From assembly GCF_004000885.1 (NCBI RefSeq), contig NZ_BIMC01000001.1, forward strand, positions 248,001 through 312,000: 64,000 nucleotides of DNA, written 5' to 3'. The DNA comes from Paenibacillus glucanolyticus NBRC 15330 (lineage in GTDB: Bacteria; Bacillota; Bacilli; Paenibacillales; Paenibacillaceae). This document shows positions 16,376 to 25,796 of the stretch, piece after piece (the first letter of the stretch is position 1; each line of letters begins with the position of its first letter). Both the position numbers and the translations under genes were made by a program. The notes under the pieces were generated by a model. It made no database searches. It worked only from the letters and a program-made list of their open reading frames with translations, and was not told where the DNA came from.

Positions 16376-17815
16376 GTGCTGCCCTATCCCAACCAAAATC
16401 CTGATTTTGCTTTTGAACAAGCTGTAATTGGAATGGCAATTGTTTCACTTGATGGAACTCTACTTAAGGCCAATACGGCACTAAGTGATCTATTGGGTTA
16501 CACGCAGCAAGCGTTAACTGCCGGGGCGCAGCAAGCGGAAAGCATACGCATGCTATTGAATTGTATCGTTCAGAACGTAAAGGCATCTCAAGATCATCAG
16601 CAATCCATAAACCCTTTTGAACATACCTATCATCATCCAGAGAAGCACAAGCTCTACCTCAACATACATACCGGGATTGAGCTGGATACGGAGAAGAATC
16701 CCAAGTCGTACTGGGTACAGCTTGAGGATCGAACCCTGCACCGTCAGCTTATGGAGCAGCTCGAACAGAAGGAACAGAAACTCATCGAGAGAAAACATAC
16801 ATTCCTGCAGCTGCTAGAGATTCTCCCCCTCTCTGTACTCATCACCAAGAAGGGTATTGTCCAGTACGTTAATCCCGCAGCGCTCAAAATGGTAAAAGCC
16901 ACGCATCCCCGTGATGTTCTTGGCATTTCAACAGATGTAGTGGTCGATGTATCGTCTCATAATGACCTGATCAAGCGCCGTATGCGATATGAGAAAGATG
17001 GGGTTATTGGAAGCGTCAACTATCTGATCCGCTGCCTGGACGGGCAAGAGAAGATTGTCAGCGGCTGCACGATAATGGTCCATTATGAAGGTGATACAGC
17101 CGCCTTGGGCATCTTCAAAGACATCACCGAGCAGCGGATGGAAGAGGACCGCGTAATGCAGTCTGAGAAGCTAACGACCGCTGGACAGCTGGCCGCAGGA
17201 ATCGCCCATGAAATCAGGAATCCGTTAACATCCATTAACGGATTCGTGAAGCTGCTGCGATCTTCGGAAAGCAGCAACGAGCTGTATTTTGAAATTATTG
17301 AATCGGAGCTTAAACGCATTGAGCTGATTGTCAACGAACTGCTGGTGCTCTCCAAGCCGCAAGGGGTTCATGCCAGCGGTCCAATCGAAGTACTGCCGAT
17401 TCTGGAGCAGATTATTACACTGATGAAGGTTCAAGCCGCACTCAAAAATATCGAAATCATTCCTCATTACCCGGATGTCCCGATATCCGTTCAGGGTGAG
17501 GTCAATCAGCTTAAGCAAGTCTTTATCAATCTGCTGAAAAATGCGATGGAAGCGATGAATCAAGGGGGAACCATCACCGTAGACATTCTGCTCAGCGGCC
17601 ACAATGTTCAAATTGTAGTGCAGGACGAAGGGATTGGGATGACTCCTGAGCAGATCCAATCCTTGGGACAGCCTTTTTTCACAACCAAAGATACAGGAAC
17701 GGGACTCGGTCTCATGATAACCAAGAACATTATTCACAATCACGGCGGAACGATGAACGTGGAGAGCGTGCCTGATCATGGGACAACCTTTACGATTCAA
17801 TTACCCGCCTTATGA
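16376..17815 (+). CDS. PAS-domain sensor histidine kinase, sporulation-kinase-like
   Basis: A 479-residue soluble kinase, using GTG at 16376 with GAGGAG eight bases upstream. An earlier in-frame ATG at 16331 has no binding site. A PAS domain starts at the N terminus (FEQAVIGMAIVSLDGTLLKAN) and a second PAS lies near residues 140-250 (LEILPLSVLITKKGIVQYVN). The HisKA phospho-acceptor His is in QLAAGIAHEIRNPLTSI. The HATPase part shows QVFINLLKNAMEAM, VQDEGIGM and TTKDTGTGLGLMITK. No membrane segment is seen. It resembles the orphan KinA/KinE-type kinases that feed the Spo0A phosphorelay, and no response regulator lies beside it. The sporulation role is inference. Confidence 0.88.
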   Translation: MLPYPNQNPDFAFEQAVIGMAIVSLDGTLLKANTALSDLLGYTQQALTAGAQQAESIRMLLNCIVQNVKASQDHQQSINPFEHTYHHPEKHKLYLNIHTGIELDTEKNPKSYWVQLEDRTLHRQLMEQLEQKEQKLIERKHTFLQLLEILPLSVLITKKGIVQYVNPAALKMVKATHPRDVLGISTDVVVDVSSHNDLIKRRMRYEKDGVIGSVNYLIRCLDGQEKIVSGCTIMVHYEGDTAALGIFKDITEQRMEEDRVMQSEKLTTAGQLAAGIAHEIRNPLTSINGFVKLLRSSESSNELYFEIIESELKRIELIVNELLVLSKPQGVHASGPIEVLPILEQIITLMKVQAALKNIEIIPHYPDVPISVQGEVNQLKQVFINLLKNAMEAMNQGGTITVDILLSGHNVQIVVQDEGIGMTPEQIQSLGQPFFTTKDTGTGLGLMITKNIIHNHGGTMNVESVPDHGTTFTIQLPAL

Positions 17816-17842
17816 AATCACCCAATATTGGAGGAATACGGT

Positions 17843-18298
17843 ATGGATAATCAGAATCCAAATACCCATAAACAATTTGCAATGGACTGCTTCAATCAGG
17901 TGTGGGATATCTTAGAGAACAAACAGCGCACACCCCAAGAGGAAGAGGACATGATTCATATGTGTCACAGTTCTTTCTGGCATTGGACCCGGGTCGAGGA
18001 TCATACACAGCGCAACCTTTCGATTGGATATTGGCAGCTCTCCAGAGTGTATGCGGTAGTGGGGCAAGGCGATCAAGCGCTGCGTTATGCCAAGCGCTGC
18101 ATCACCGTTGGCTCATCCGCAAGTCTCGAACCGTTCTACATCGGATACGGGTATGAAGCGGAAGCCCGTGCTTATCTGGTCTTAGGGGATAAGGAGCGCG
18201 CTCTGGCATCCAAAGAATCGGCAGGATTGTATCTGGATAAGGTCACTGAACAAGAGAGCCGAAACATGTTGGCCCTTGATCTGGACAGCCTGTCATAA
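17843..18298 (+). CDS. Conserved hypothetical protein with TPR-like C-terminal half
   Basis: A 151-residue soluble protein. The ATG at 17843 has TGGAGGAA eight bases upstream. It begins 27 bases after the kinase stop and may share its transcript. Residues about 60-140 look like a pair of TPR-like helices (YWQLSRVYAVVGQGDQALRYAKRC and AEARAYLVLGDKERALAS). Conserved Trp and His occur in SSFWHWTRVEDHTQRNL. No enzyme motif is visible. I do not know its function. Proximity to an orphan kinase is the only contextual hint. Confidence 0.75.
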   Translation: MDNQNPNTHKQFAMDCFNQVWDILENKQRTPQEEEDMIHMCHSSFWHWTRVEDHTQRNLSIGYWQLSRVYAVVGQGDQALRYAKRCITVGSSASLEPFYIGYGYEAEARAYLVLGDKERALASKESAGLYLDKVTEQESRNMLALDLDSLS

Positions 18299-18543
18299 CT
18301 TTTGTCCTTCTCTTCGCAGAATCGATCATCGGAATGGCGAAACGGATTGTAGCCAATATAATAGAAGATCTCCCGTAATTTAAAAAAAGGGATTATCCTG
18401 CGCCTGCTCTGATACGTCGCTCCGGGAGGCTGGCGAAGGGCTGGCCTTCATCTCCACGTCTTCTGCCATGATCATGGCGCTTTTCAACGATGCCACATAC
18501 TCATTCTCCTATCCAGGGCAAGCCTTTCGATACAAATCAAACA
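18299..18543. other. Intergenic region with a 14-bp palindrome
   Basis: No convincing ORF. A perfect palindrome GCCATGATCATGGC lies at 18465-18478, and a TATAAT-like element occurs near 18355-18362 without a good -35. Nothing else stands out. Confidence 0.4.
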
Positions 18544-18583
18544 GCCCAATATATCTCATTGTCAATCATGAGATATATTGGGC
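18544..18583 (-). terminator. Long perfect inverted repeat, probable terminator of the GNAT gene
   Basis: GCCCAATATATCTCAT and its exact complement form a 16-bp stem around an 8-base loop. On the minus strand it follows the acetyltransferase stop by 25 bases and is followed by TGTTTGATTT. It could serve in both directions. Confidence 0.65.
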
Positions 18584-18607
18584 ACATATTATATTATCGC
18601 AAAAAAA

Positions 18608-19129
18608 CTATGACATGGTTTCCCATTCAGACCTTAACATCGCATAATAATACTCATCCCACCACACATCGCCTTGGGGAATGCACTGCTTAAAATGCCC
18701 TTCTCTTCTCATACCCAGCTTCTCCATCACGCGGTAGGAGGGGGTATTCTCTGGCTGGCACGTCGCAATAATCCGGTGTATGTTCAGTACCTCGAAGCCA
18801 TACTGGAGCACTGCTCTGGCTGCTTCCGTGGCATAGCCCTTATTCTGATAGGATGAGTTGAAGATCCAGCCGATTTCATACGTAAGCTCCCCGAACCAGG
18901 GATGGAACACGATGTGACCGATCACTTGCTCTTCCATCTTCAACATAACCGCGTATTTTCTAGCTTGATCTCCCCTGTTTTCGGCCAAAAATAACTTCAC
19001 CGTCTCCTGCGTAAACACCGCTTCCGGCATATACTTCATCACGACGGGGTCTGATGTATATAGAAGAACATCTTGCCAGTCGCCCGGTTCAAACTCGCGA
19101 ATAACCAATCTTTCTGTAACGATATGCAT
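18608..19129 (-). CDS. GNAT family N-acetyltransferase (RimJ/RimL-like)
   Basis: A 173-residue acetyl-CoA-dependent acetyltransferase. It begins with the RimJ/L-type strand TERLVIREFEPGDW and has the central ELTYEIGWIFNSSYQNKGYA segment, whose Q/R-x-x-G-x-A part is the acetyl-CoA pyrophosphate loop. It ends with NIHRIIATCQPENTPSYRVMEKLGMRREG, which in the family closes the substrate pocket. Such proteins acetylate ribosomal protein termini, antibiotics or metabolites. The substrate is not predictable here. It is a single-gene unit ending at an inverted repeat. Confidence 0.9.
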   Translation of the reverse strand: MHIVTERLVIREFEPGDWQDVLLYTSDPVVMKYMPEAVFTQETVKLFLAENRGDQARKYAVMLKMEEQVIGHIVFHPWFGELTYEIGWIFNSSYQNKGYATEAARAVLQYGFEVLNIHRIIATCQPENTPSYRVMEKLGMRREGHFKQCIPQGDVWWDEYYYAMLRSEWETMS

Positions 19130-19351
19130 TTGCCATACTCCTCTTCCAGTTGTATTTAAGTGTTATAACTTACCTTGGCACTTCAATACAGTGGCAAATG
19201 CGAGTCGCCGTGTATACAAGTATAACTTGATAACGCCAGGTCACCCTCTTTCTTATGTGTACAGATTACTCTGTGTATGTTCGATAAGAAGAATGAAATT
19301 CCTTCATATTGATTCAAAAAGGAGATTTTTACATTAAAATGACATGAAGTT
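19130..19351. other. Intergenic region between the GNAT and GH3 genes
   Basis: 222 bases with no convincing ORF. The promoter of the GNAT gene should lie here on the minus strand, but I see no clear hexamers. Confidence 0.4.
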
Positions 19352-21634
19352 TCATCGTCGATTCAATTCGTCCAATAGCTGAAGCAGTGTTTCCTCTTTC
19401 ACTGCCCCGCCCCCAAAGGCAAGGAGATTACGAAGCGGCATATCCTTCATCATGGCTGCAAACAATTCGGAATGGGAATCGTCTTCCGCCATGCCCGACA
19501 TGGGACTGGCTTCTTGGAATTTCTTCAGCAATTGGCCCGTGGTTTCCGCGGTCACAGGATCACTTAACAGTTCTCCGATGGTCGAATTCAGTGTATATTG
19601 CTGTTCCAATCTCACTGTAGACTGCACCTGCAGTGTATCCTTCAGCACAATCTCCTGCGAAGATTTGCCTATGAGCACTTCGAAATCTCCCGATTCCACA
19701 TGCCAATCCTTCAGTTCAACATTGTAATAGGCAAAGGATCGTTTATCCAGCGTAATACTAACCGTCTTATGCTCGCCTGGCTCAAGGTCGACCTTGGCGA
19801 ACCCCTTCAGCTCCTTCTCAGGACGGATCACCAAGCTCTCGACATCCCGAACATAGAGCTGCACGATTTCTTTGCCCGCGAGATGACCGGTATTGGTGAC
19901 CGTTACACTCACTTCCACCGTTTCGTTATCCGCCAGCTCCGTTCGACTGAACTTTAGATTACTATACTCAAAGGTGGTATAACTTAACCCATGGCCGAAA
20001 GGGAACAGTGTCTTCATTTCTTTTTTGTCGTAATAACGATATCCAACAAAAATCCCTTCTTTATATTCTACTCGGTCCCCTTCGCCAGGAAAGTTCAGAA
20101 ACGAGGGGTTGTCACTCAGTTTAACGGGGAAGGTCTCTGCGAGCTTGCCGGACGGGTTCTTCTTCCCGAACAGCACATCAGCGATCGCTCCGCCGACAGC
20201 CTGCCCACCGAGATAGCCTTCAATTACAGCTTTCACTCGATGAAGCCAGGGCATTTCTACGGGCGAGCCGTTGAGCAGCACCACCACGACATTATTCTGC
20301 ACTTCCGCAATCGCATCAATCAGTTGAGTCTGATTCGCCGGAAGGGAAAGATGTGTGCGGTCATAACCCTCAGATTCATAACGATCCGGCAGACCGGCTA
20401 TGACCACGGCCACTTGCCCCTGGCGTGCAGCCTGCAACGCTTCATGGATGAGAGTCTCATCCACGGCGTCATTCTCCAGCTGATAGCCCTGCGCATAGGT
20501 CACGTTCGACACGTGTCCGGACAGTGCAACGATTTCCTCATAAGGCGTGTCAAGCTGAGTCGGATTGATATGGGAGCTGCCGCCTCCCTGGAATCGCGGT
20601 GTTTTAGCAAACGCGCCAATGACGGCAATCTTGCTGTCTTGCCCAAGAGGCAGCAGCTGGTCCTCGTTCTGGAGGAGCACCATACTCTCGCCAGCAACTT
20701 TTCTCGCTAAGGCGTGATGCTCTTTTTGGTCATAGACTGCATTTTCTTTTTTATGATCAACCGCCATGAAAATAATTCGCAAGATACGGGCAACGGCACG
20801 ATCCAGCGCTTCTTCTGTCAGCTTCCCGCTCTGCACGGCATGGATAACTTTACGTTCTCCACGTCCATTGCTGGAAGGCATTTCGAGCTCCATCCCCGCT
20901 GCAAGCGCATCGTCCCGCTGATTGACAGCACCCCAGTCCGATACCACAAAACCTTCATGGCCCCATTCATCCTTCAAAATTTCCGTTAATAATCTTGGAT
21001 TCTCCGAAGCATAAGTACCATTCACCTGATTGTAGGAACACATCACCGTCCATGGCTTCGCTTTCTTGACGGCTCCTTCGAAGCTGGCCAGATAAATCTC
21101 CCGCAGCGTACGCTCATCAATGACTGCATCCGTTGTCATCCGCCGATGCTCCTGGTTATTAGCGGCAAAATGCTTGAGCGACGTACCCACGCCCTGGCTT
21201 TGAACCCCCTGGATATGGCTCGCAGCGAGCTCCGACGAAAGATAAGGATCTTCCGAGAAGTACTCAAAGTTTCTTCCGCACACAGGGGAGCGTTTAATGT
21301 TCGCACCAGGTCCAAGCAATACAGCAACGTCCTCTGCCTGACATTCTTCTCCCAGCGCCACACCCACTTGCCGGATCAATTCTCTGTCCCATGAGCTGGC
21401 AAGTCCGGCAGCGGAAGGAAAACACGTGGAAGGAACGCTGTCGAATATGCCGAGATGATCAGCACCCTGCCGTTGTTTGCGCAGTCCATGCGGTCCATCC
21501 GTCACCATAATCGATGGAATGCCCAGACGCTCCACCCCTTTTAGGTTCCAGAAGTCAAGCCCGCTGCACATTCCCGCTTTTTCTTCCAATGTCATCTGAT
21601 TGATGATCTTCTCTATATCACGTTGTTCACTCAT
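19352..21634 (-). CDS. Glycoside hydrolase family 3 beta-glucosidase-like enzyme
   Basis: A 760-residue cytoplasmic GH3 enzyme without a signal peptide. The N-terminal TIM barrel has the conserved [15 protein letters not shown] and the nucleophile Asp in FVVSDWGAV (about residue 233). The alpha/beta sandwich domain ([20 protein letters not shown]) supplies the acid/base region. A C-terminal fibronectin III-like domain follows ([27 protein letters not shown]). This arrangement is typical of bacterial beta-glucosidases that split imported oligosaccharides. The ATG at 21634 is preceded by GGAGG. An earlier in-frame GTG is less likely. It lies downstream of an AraC regulator on the same strand, probably its controller. 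Confidence 0.93.
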   Translation of the reverse strand: MSEQRDIEKIINQMTLEEKAGMCSGLDFWNLKGVERLGIPSIMVTDGPHGLRKQRQGADHLGIFDSVPSTCFPSAAGLASSWDRELIRQVGVALGEECQAEDVAVLLGPGANIKRSPVCGRNFEYFSEDPYLSSELAASHIQGVQSQGVGTSLKHFAANNQEHRRMTTDAVIDERTLREIYLASFEGAVKKAKPWTVMCSYNQVNGTYASENPRLLTEILKDEWGHEGFVVSDWGAVNQRDDALAAGMELEMPSSNGRGERKVIHAVQSGKLTEEALDRAVARILRIIFMAVDHKKENAVYDQKEHHALARKVAGESMVLLQNEDQLLPLGQDSKIAVIGAFAKTPRFQGGGSSHINPTQLDTPYEEIVALSGHVSNVTYAQGYQLENDAVDETLIHEALQAARQGQVAVVIAGLPDRYESEGYDRTHLSLPANQTQLIDAIAEVQNNVVVVLLNGSPVEMPWLHRVKAVIEGYLGGQAVGGAIADVLFGKKNPSGKLAETFPVKLSDNPSFLNFPGEGDRVEYKEGIFVGYRYYDKKEMKTLFPFGHGLSYTTFEYSNLKFSRTELADNETVEVSVTVTNTGHLAGKEIVQLYVRDVESLVIRPEKELKGFAKVDLEPGEHKTVSITLDKRSFAYYNVELKDWHVESGDFEVLIGKSSQEIVLKDTLQVQSTVRLEQQYTLNSTIGELLSDPVTAETTGQLLKKFQEASPMSGMAEDDSHSELFAAMMKDMPLRNLLAFGGGAVKEETLLQLLDELNRR

Positions 21635-21675
21635 ATCGTCAGCCTCCACATTAAACAGTTTTCAATGCTGACCCT

Positions 21676-21681
21676 ATTATA
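21676..21681 (-). promoter_or_regulatory. -10-like element upstream of the GH3 gene
   Basis: TATAAT on the minus strand about 40 bases before the GH3 start, without a recognisable -35. This is compatible with an activator-dependent promoter controlled by the adjacent AraC protein. Confidence 0.35.
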
Positions 21682-21767
21682 TGAAGGTTGCTCCTAACTT
21701 TATTGTAATTTCATTGGAATCTTGGTATTTTCTTTTCTTTATAAAGCGCAATCATGATAATTGCAGA

Positions 21768-23066
21768 CTATATTGGGTCTTCCTCGCCTGAATGCGTACT
21801 CTTTAACCTGCGGCCTTCACGGTACTGTTTAGGGGTTACGCCTGTCAGCTTCCTGAATACCTTCGTAAAGTAGCTTTGATCATGATAGTTCAGCCGGGCA
21901 TAAATCACCGATATAGGCAGATCAGTCAGGACCAGCAATTTTTTTGCCTCCTCAATGCGCTGCCCTTGTATATATTCACTAATAGACACCCCGGTTTCCT
22001 GTTTGAACCGTCTGGACAGATAACTGGAATTCATATGCACCGAGCGAGATAGCTGCTGTAGGGAGACATCCTCATATAGATGGTTAAAAATATACTGTTT
22101 GCACTTCACGACAGCTTTCGAGAAATCACCTTCTTTACATTCCTTCACCCGGTTTGCAAAATCGTAAGTCGCCTGCTGAAGTGCCGTATTCACTTCGTTT
22201 GCATCCGTCATCTCCTCCATTTGCTGAATATACAGGTCACTCATCGTATACGCAATCTCTGGATGCAAGCCACCTTCCACCGCTGCACGTGTCATCAGCG
22301 CTATCCCCACGATGCTTAGATTCTTCTGATGCCGAACATGGCTTGTTCTGGACAGCGTTCCTATCCCCTCCGTCGTCTGAATGAGCTCCAACTTGTTCAC
22401 AAGCTCCTCCGGACGTCCATCGGTAACAAGCTGCATCAGCTCCTTCTCATAGATCGGATCATGGTGAAAGGAGACATTGATCCGCTGCTCCGAGACCTGA
22501 ATATCTATATTTTCGCCCAGACCCTGATATCGCGATCCCCCGTGATTATGCTGCATGACGTCCATAATATCGATCCGGGTGTGATAGACCAGATAGTGCA
22601 GCATGGCTGCGGCATGAAGAAGCTTCTTCTTATCCATGATTACAAGCCTATCGTAATAACGCTCAAGCGCATCTCTATCCGTGATCCGATGATCACGCGC
22701 CAAGCCAACCAGCATATCCTTCGGGATGCGTGAATAAATGCTCGGACCGGCTATCAAACTTCCCATATAAACGCCATTTTCTTCGATTCGTGTTTCAATA
22801 AAATTTTCCAATAGAGATGTGCCCAGCATGTATGGACCCTGAACTTCGCCACGATGGGAACTCGAGATCAGCTGTATCATTCGCTCCTGAAGCTCCTTCT
22901 GGCCCTGTGATGATATTCCGGCAGGCATTAAGGAGTATTCAATTCTCCGATGTGGATTACAATAATGCATAGGCAGCCCCAAATTATCGTTCATAAGCTT
23001 GCAGATATCCATCCATTGCTCCAGCTTCATTCTCTTCATGCTGCCGCTCCCATCTATTTCATTCAT
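21768..23066 (-). CDS. AraC family transcriptional regulator with long N-terminal sensor region
   Basis: A 432-residue regulator. The C-terminal 100 residues carry the AraC double helix-turn-helix (VSLQQLSRSVHMNSSYLS and PISVIYARLNYHDQSYFT, then GVTPKQYREGR). The N-terminal 300 residues resemble the sensory region of PocR/YesN-like cytoplasmic regulators (LEQWMDICKLMNDNLGLPMHY, LENFIETRIEENGVYMG). A second ATG nine codons in, with GGGAG upstream, could be the true start. It is 133 bases upstream of the GH3 gene on the same strand and divergent from the ROK regulator. Control of the glucosidase gene is the likeliest role. Confidence 0.88.
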   Translation of the reverse strand: MNEIDGSGSMKRMKLEQWMDICKLMNDNLGLPMHYCNPHRRIEYSLMPAGISSQGQKELQERMIQLISSSHRGEVQGPYMLGTSLLENFIETRIEENGVYMGSLIAGPSIYSRIPKDMLVGLARDHRITDRDALERYYDRLVIMDKKKLLHAAAMLHYLVYHTRIDIMDVMQHNHGGSRYQGLGENIDIQVSEQRINVSFHHDPIYEKELMQLVTDGRPEELVNKLELIQTTEGIGTLSRTSHVRHQKNLSIVGIALMTRAAVEGGLHPEIAYTMSDLYIQQMEEMTDANEVNTALQQATYDFANRVKECKEGDFSKAVVKCKQYIFNHLYEDVSLQQLSRSVHMNSSYLSRRFKQETGVSISEYIQGQRIEEAKKLLVLTDLPISVIYARLNYHDQSYFTKVFRKLTGVTPKQYREGRRLKSTHSGEEDPI

Positions 23067-23164
23067 TGCTTCATTCCATAATTATATGTTATCAGAATAA
23101 CAATCAATTAGGGATTATACATCCTTCTGCATATCTTCATCCAATTATTGTTTACTAATTTCCA

Positions 23165-23192
23165 TTGACATCGTTTTCATTAAGGATATAAT
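23165..23192 (+). promoter_or_regulatory. Consensus sigma-A promoter of the ROK operon
   Basis: TTGACA (23165-23170), a 16-base spacer and TATAAT (23187-23192): both hexamers match the consensus exactly. It lies about 140 bases before the ROK start, leaving a leader that holds a palindromic operator. Promoters this strong are usually held in check, which fits the two operator-like elements here. Confidence 0.82.
23166..23179. promoter_or_regulatory. cre-like catabolite control site overlapping the promoter
   Basis: TGACATCGTTTTCA matches the CcpA cre consensus TGWAANCGNTNWCA at all but one position (C for A at position 4). It overlaps the -35 and spacer of the promoter, where CcpA binding would repress. 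Confidence 0.55.
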
Positions 23193-23263
23193 ATAAACTT
23201 ATAAAGAGGTTAACAATATCCGGTTCTATAAAAAATTTGCTTATTAGTACTTTTTCACACCAT

Positions 23264-23286
23264 TTAAGTTTATATAGTAAACTTAA
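23264..23286. promoter_or_regulatory. Palindromic operator, probably of the ROK repressor
   Basis: TTAAGTTTA-TATAG-TAAACTTAA is a perfect 9-bp inverted repeat with a 5-base centre. It lies between the promoter and the ROK gene. Its AT-rich, TTTA/TAAA-rich arms resemble XylR/ROK-family operators, so autoregulation is likely. Confidence 0.65.
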
Positions 23287-23330
23287 CAGAACAACAAACG
23301 TTGATACTAAAAAGGAAGTGATCACGTCCA

Positions 23331-24503
23331 ATGGAAGTACATCTGCCCAGCACGATCCGCAGAATGAACAAAGAGATTGTGCTTAATACCATTAAAGATA
23401 TGGGGCCTATTGCCCGGACCGAAATTGCCAAACAGACCGGAATTACCAAAGCCACCGTATCGGATATCGTCAAGACACTTATTGAAGAGAAATTGATCTA
23501 CGACGAGAAGGATGACGCTGATTTAAGCAAACGCGGCACGAGACTTCATTTTGCCAAACATGCTGCCTTCGGCATCGCCATTGATCTCGGCGGGACCACA
23601 CTCCATTTTGGACTATTCAATCTGGCAGGCGAATGCACTGCGAAGCATACGGTAGCTACGTATCAACACCAGACAAGTCAAGAATTTTTGGAGCATATGG
23701 CGGCCGATATCAAAGAATTCATTAAACAATCCGGGCAGCCGGAAACCCACCTTGCCTTCATCAGTATAGCCACTCCAGGAATCGTTGATCCTTCCAGCGG
23801 CATGGTTCTCGAAGGCTCGCCTAACTTGCCGGAATGGAAGAACATCGATCTTGGCCGGTACTTTCATAACGTATTTCATGTTCCCGTCACAGTTGAGAAT
23901 GATGTCCGTGCCGCACTGGTTGGCGAGATGTATGCCGGGGCGCTTCAGGATCTGAACTCTGCCGTACTGATTGGAATTGGAACCGGACTCGGATCCGCCA
24001 TTCTGATAGATGGCAAAGTGATACGCGGTGCGCGGAATGCAGCCGGCGAGATTGGTTACATGCTGTTCCAGCAGCACCAATTGTATGCTCCTTCAAGCAA
24101 GGGACATTTTGAAATCATATGTTCCGGTTCTGGTTTGGAGGCTACAGCACACGGTATGTTTCATAAGAACCTCACAGCACAAGAAGTATTCGAAATGGCT
24201 CTGCAAGGAGATATTCAGGCACGACATCTTGTATCCCGATTTGAGGAGCATCTCGCGATGGGCATCCTGAATATTATATCCCTGCTGAATCCGGAGAAAA
24301 TCCTGCTCATGGGCGGCGTAACCGAATCGCTCTCACTCCAGAGTCTGACTGCTAAAGTGGGTCTTCATACTTCGAATGTAACCAATGTAGCCATCGAGAT
24401 TTCGACCTTGCAGCATCAGTCGGCTCTCCAGGGTATAGCCATTCTAGGGCTGAAGCAAGCTTATCCCTCACTTCAATATATGAAAGACAAACAACTCTAC
24501 TAA
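23331..24503 (+). CDS. ROK family transcriptional regulator (XylR/NagC type)
   Basis: A 390-residue repressor-type ROK protein. An N-terminal winged helix (NTIKDMGPIARTEIAKQTG, ITKATVSDIVKTLIEE) is fused to the sugar-kinase-like ROK domain (FGIAIDLGGTTLHFGLFN, VENDVRAALVGEMY, IGIGTGLGSAILIDGK, GAAGEIGY-like RNAAGEIGY). The Cys-rich zinc motif typical of many ROK proteins is not evident: the equivalent stretch reads FEIICSGSG with a single Cys. It is the first gene of a three-gene operon with a TIM-barrel protein and an MFS transporter, and probably represses it until a sugar binds. Confidence 0.9.
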   Translation: MEVHLPSTIRRMNKEIVLNTIKDMGPIARTEIAKQTGITKATVSDIVKTLIEEKLIYDEKDDADLSKRGTRLHFAKHAAFGIAIDLGGTTLHFGLFNLAGECTAKHTVATYQHQTSQEFLEHMAADIKEFIKQSGQPETHLAFISIATPGIVDPSSGMVLEGSPNLPEWKNIDLGRYFHNVFHVPVTVENDVRAALVGEMYAGALQDLNSAVLIGIGTGLGSAILIDGKVIRGARNAAGEIGYMLFQQHQLYAPSSKGHFEIICSGSGLEATAHGMFHKNLTAQEVFEMALQGDIQARHLVSRFEEHLAMGILNIISLLNPEKILLMGGVTESLSLQSLTAKVGLHTSNVTNVAIEISTLQHQSALQGIAILGLKQAYPSLQYMKDKQLY

Positions 24504-24520
24504 CAGGAGCGTGATCAGCA

Positions 24521-25795
24521 ATGTCAGGAATTCAACTGCACCCGCATGATATTTTAGATGAAGGTATGCCGCAGATCATGTCGTATATCCGCAAGCTGAA
24601 GGATGTACGCTATATCTTCCCGGAGGTGAATACCATCTTCGAACGAAATCCGAACCCTGTTGGCAACCTGCCAAGGAATGCCGTACATGAAGTCGTGTTC
24701 GGTACAGGAACCATACATGCTATCCTCCCCTCCTATCAAGGGCTTGATCAGCGAAGAGAACCCGGCCTTAGCGATGAACAGGATCCCCTGATGATCATTA
24801 AGGAATCGCTTCAGGAGGAACATTACGAGATCATCCCATGGCTCAATATTCTGAATGGTCATTTCGAAGGCCCTCTGCTTGCTCATAATCTGGTTACGGA
24901 TCTGGATGGACAAGTCATTCCGCACTGGCTCTGTCCCAATGCGCCGGATGTCATCGACTTCTGGGAACAAGCATTGATTGACCTCCGCCAACGTTACGGT
25001 TATACCACCTACATGATCGACCGGATCCGGTATCCCGATTGGGGCGGAGAGGAAGTGAATCCAAGAGGATTGTTAACCTGCTTCTGTCCGCATTGTGAGA
25101 GAAAAATGAAGGAACAGCACATTGATGTAAGCGCGCTCAAGAATAACCTGCGTCAATGGATCACGCTCTTCGCAGAGAAGAAATTCGATGACGCCGTCAC
25201 GTTTGCGGAAAACAATGCGCTGATTCAAGAATGGATCGCATTTCGACAACAGAGTGTAACCGGCTTTGTGGAACGTCTCATCGAACGCGTAAGAACTGTA
25301 AACGAGGACTTTACGCTGTGGCTGGACCTCTGGCCACCCGCTTACAGTTGGATGCTTGGCCAGGATTATGCGAGCATCACCAAATGCTCGCCTGCATTGA
25401 AACATTTTCCTTACCATAAGCTGGGCGGCGGGGCCGATGTACAGGGTTTGATCCATTACTTGGCGCATACTGCCGATGAGCAGGAACAAGCATTCCAGGC
25501 CTTCAAAAGATTCTTTGCGCTTCCCTATGATCTGACGTATGAGATGTTCAAGCAGGAAGGGTTCCCTATTCAATTCGTCGCGGATCAGAATAACAAGGTT
25601 CGCAGCCTGTCCGACCCCAATACACGTATCTATAGCGGAATCCAGATGTGGAACATTTCGCCGCAGAATCTGATTGAAGCGGTACAAGCCGGTGAGAACA
25701 GCGCAGCAGATGAGCTGTTGTATTACTGTTACGGCTGGGCGGCTGACGAGTTGTTTGAGGCTTTACAGACCTATCGAGAGAAAGGAATGAACTAA
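24521..25795 (+). CDS. Uncharacterised, probably TIM-barrel glycoside-hydrolase-like protein
   Basis: A 424-residue cytoplasmic protein that I do not recognise confidently. Segments resemble putative glycosyl-hydrolase barrels (GHL10/DUF4015-like): YEIIPWLNILNGHF, the strand YTTYMIDRIRYPDWGGE followed by LLTCFCPHCERKM, and FTLWLDLWPPAYSWMLG. The Asp/Arg in MIDRIRYP and the acid in LWLDLWPP are candidate active-site residues. CFCPHC could bind a metal. It begins 18 bases after the ROK gene and ends 2 bases before the MFS gene, so all three are co-transcribed. It likely acts on the sugar that the transporter imports and the ROK protein senses. Confidence 0.65.
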   Translation: MSGIQLHPHDILDEGMPQIMSYIRKLKDVRYIFPEVNTIFERNPNPVGNLPRNAVHEVVFGTGTIHAILPSYQGLDQRREPGLSDEQDPLMIIKESLQEEHYEIIPWLNILNGHFEGPLLAHNLVTDLDGQVIPHWLCPNAPDVIDFWEQALIDLRQRYGYTTYMIDRIRYPDWGGEEVNPRGLLTCFCPHCERKMKEQHIDVSALKNNLRQWITLFAEKKFDDAVTFAENNALIQEWIAFRQQSVTGFVERLIERVRTVNEDFTLWLDLWPPAYSWMLGQDYASITKCSPALKHFPYHKLGGGADVQGLIHYLAHTADEQEQAFQAFKRFFALPYDLTYEMFKQEGFPIQFVADQNNKVRSLSDPNTRIYSGIQMWNISPQNLIEAVQAGENSAADELLYYCYGWAADELFEALQTYREKGMN

Positions 25796-25796
25796 C

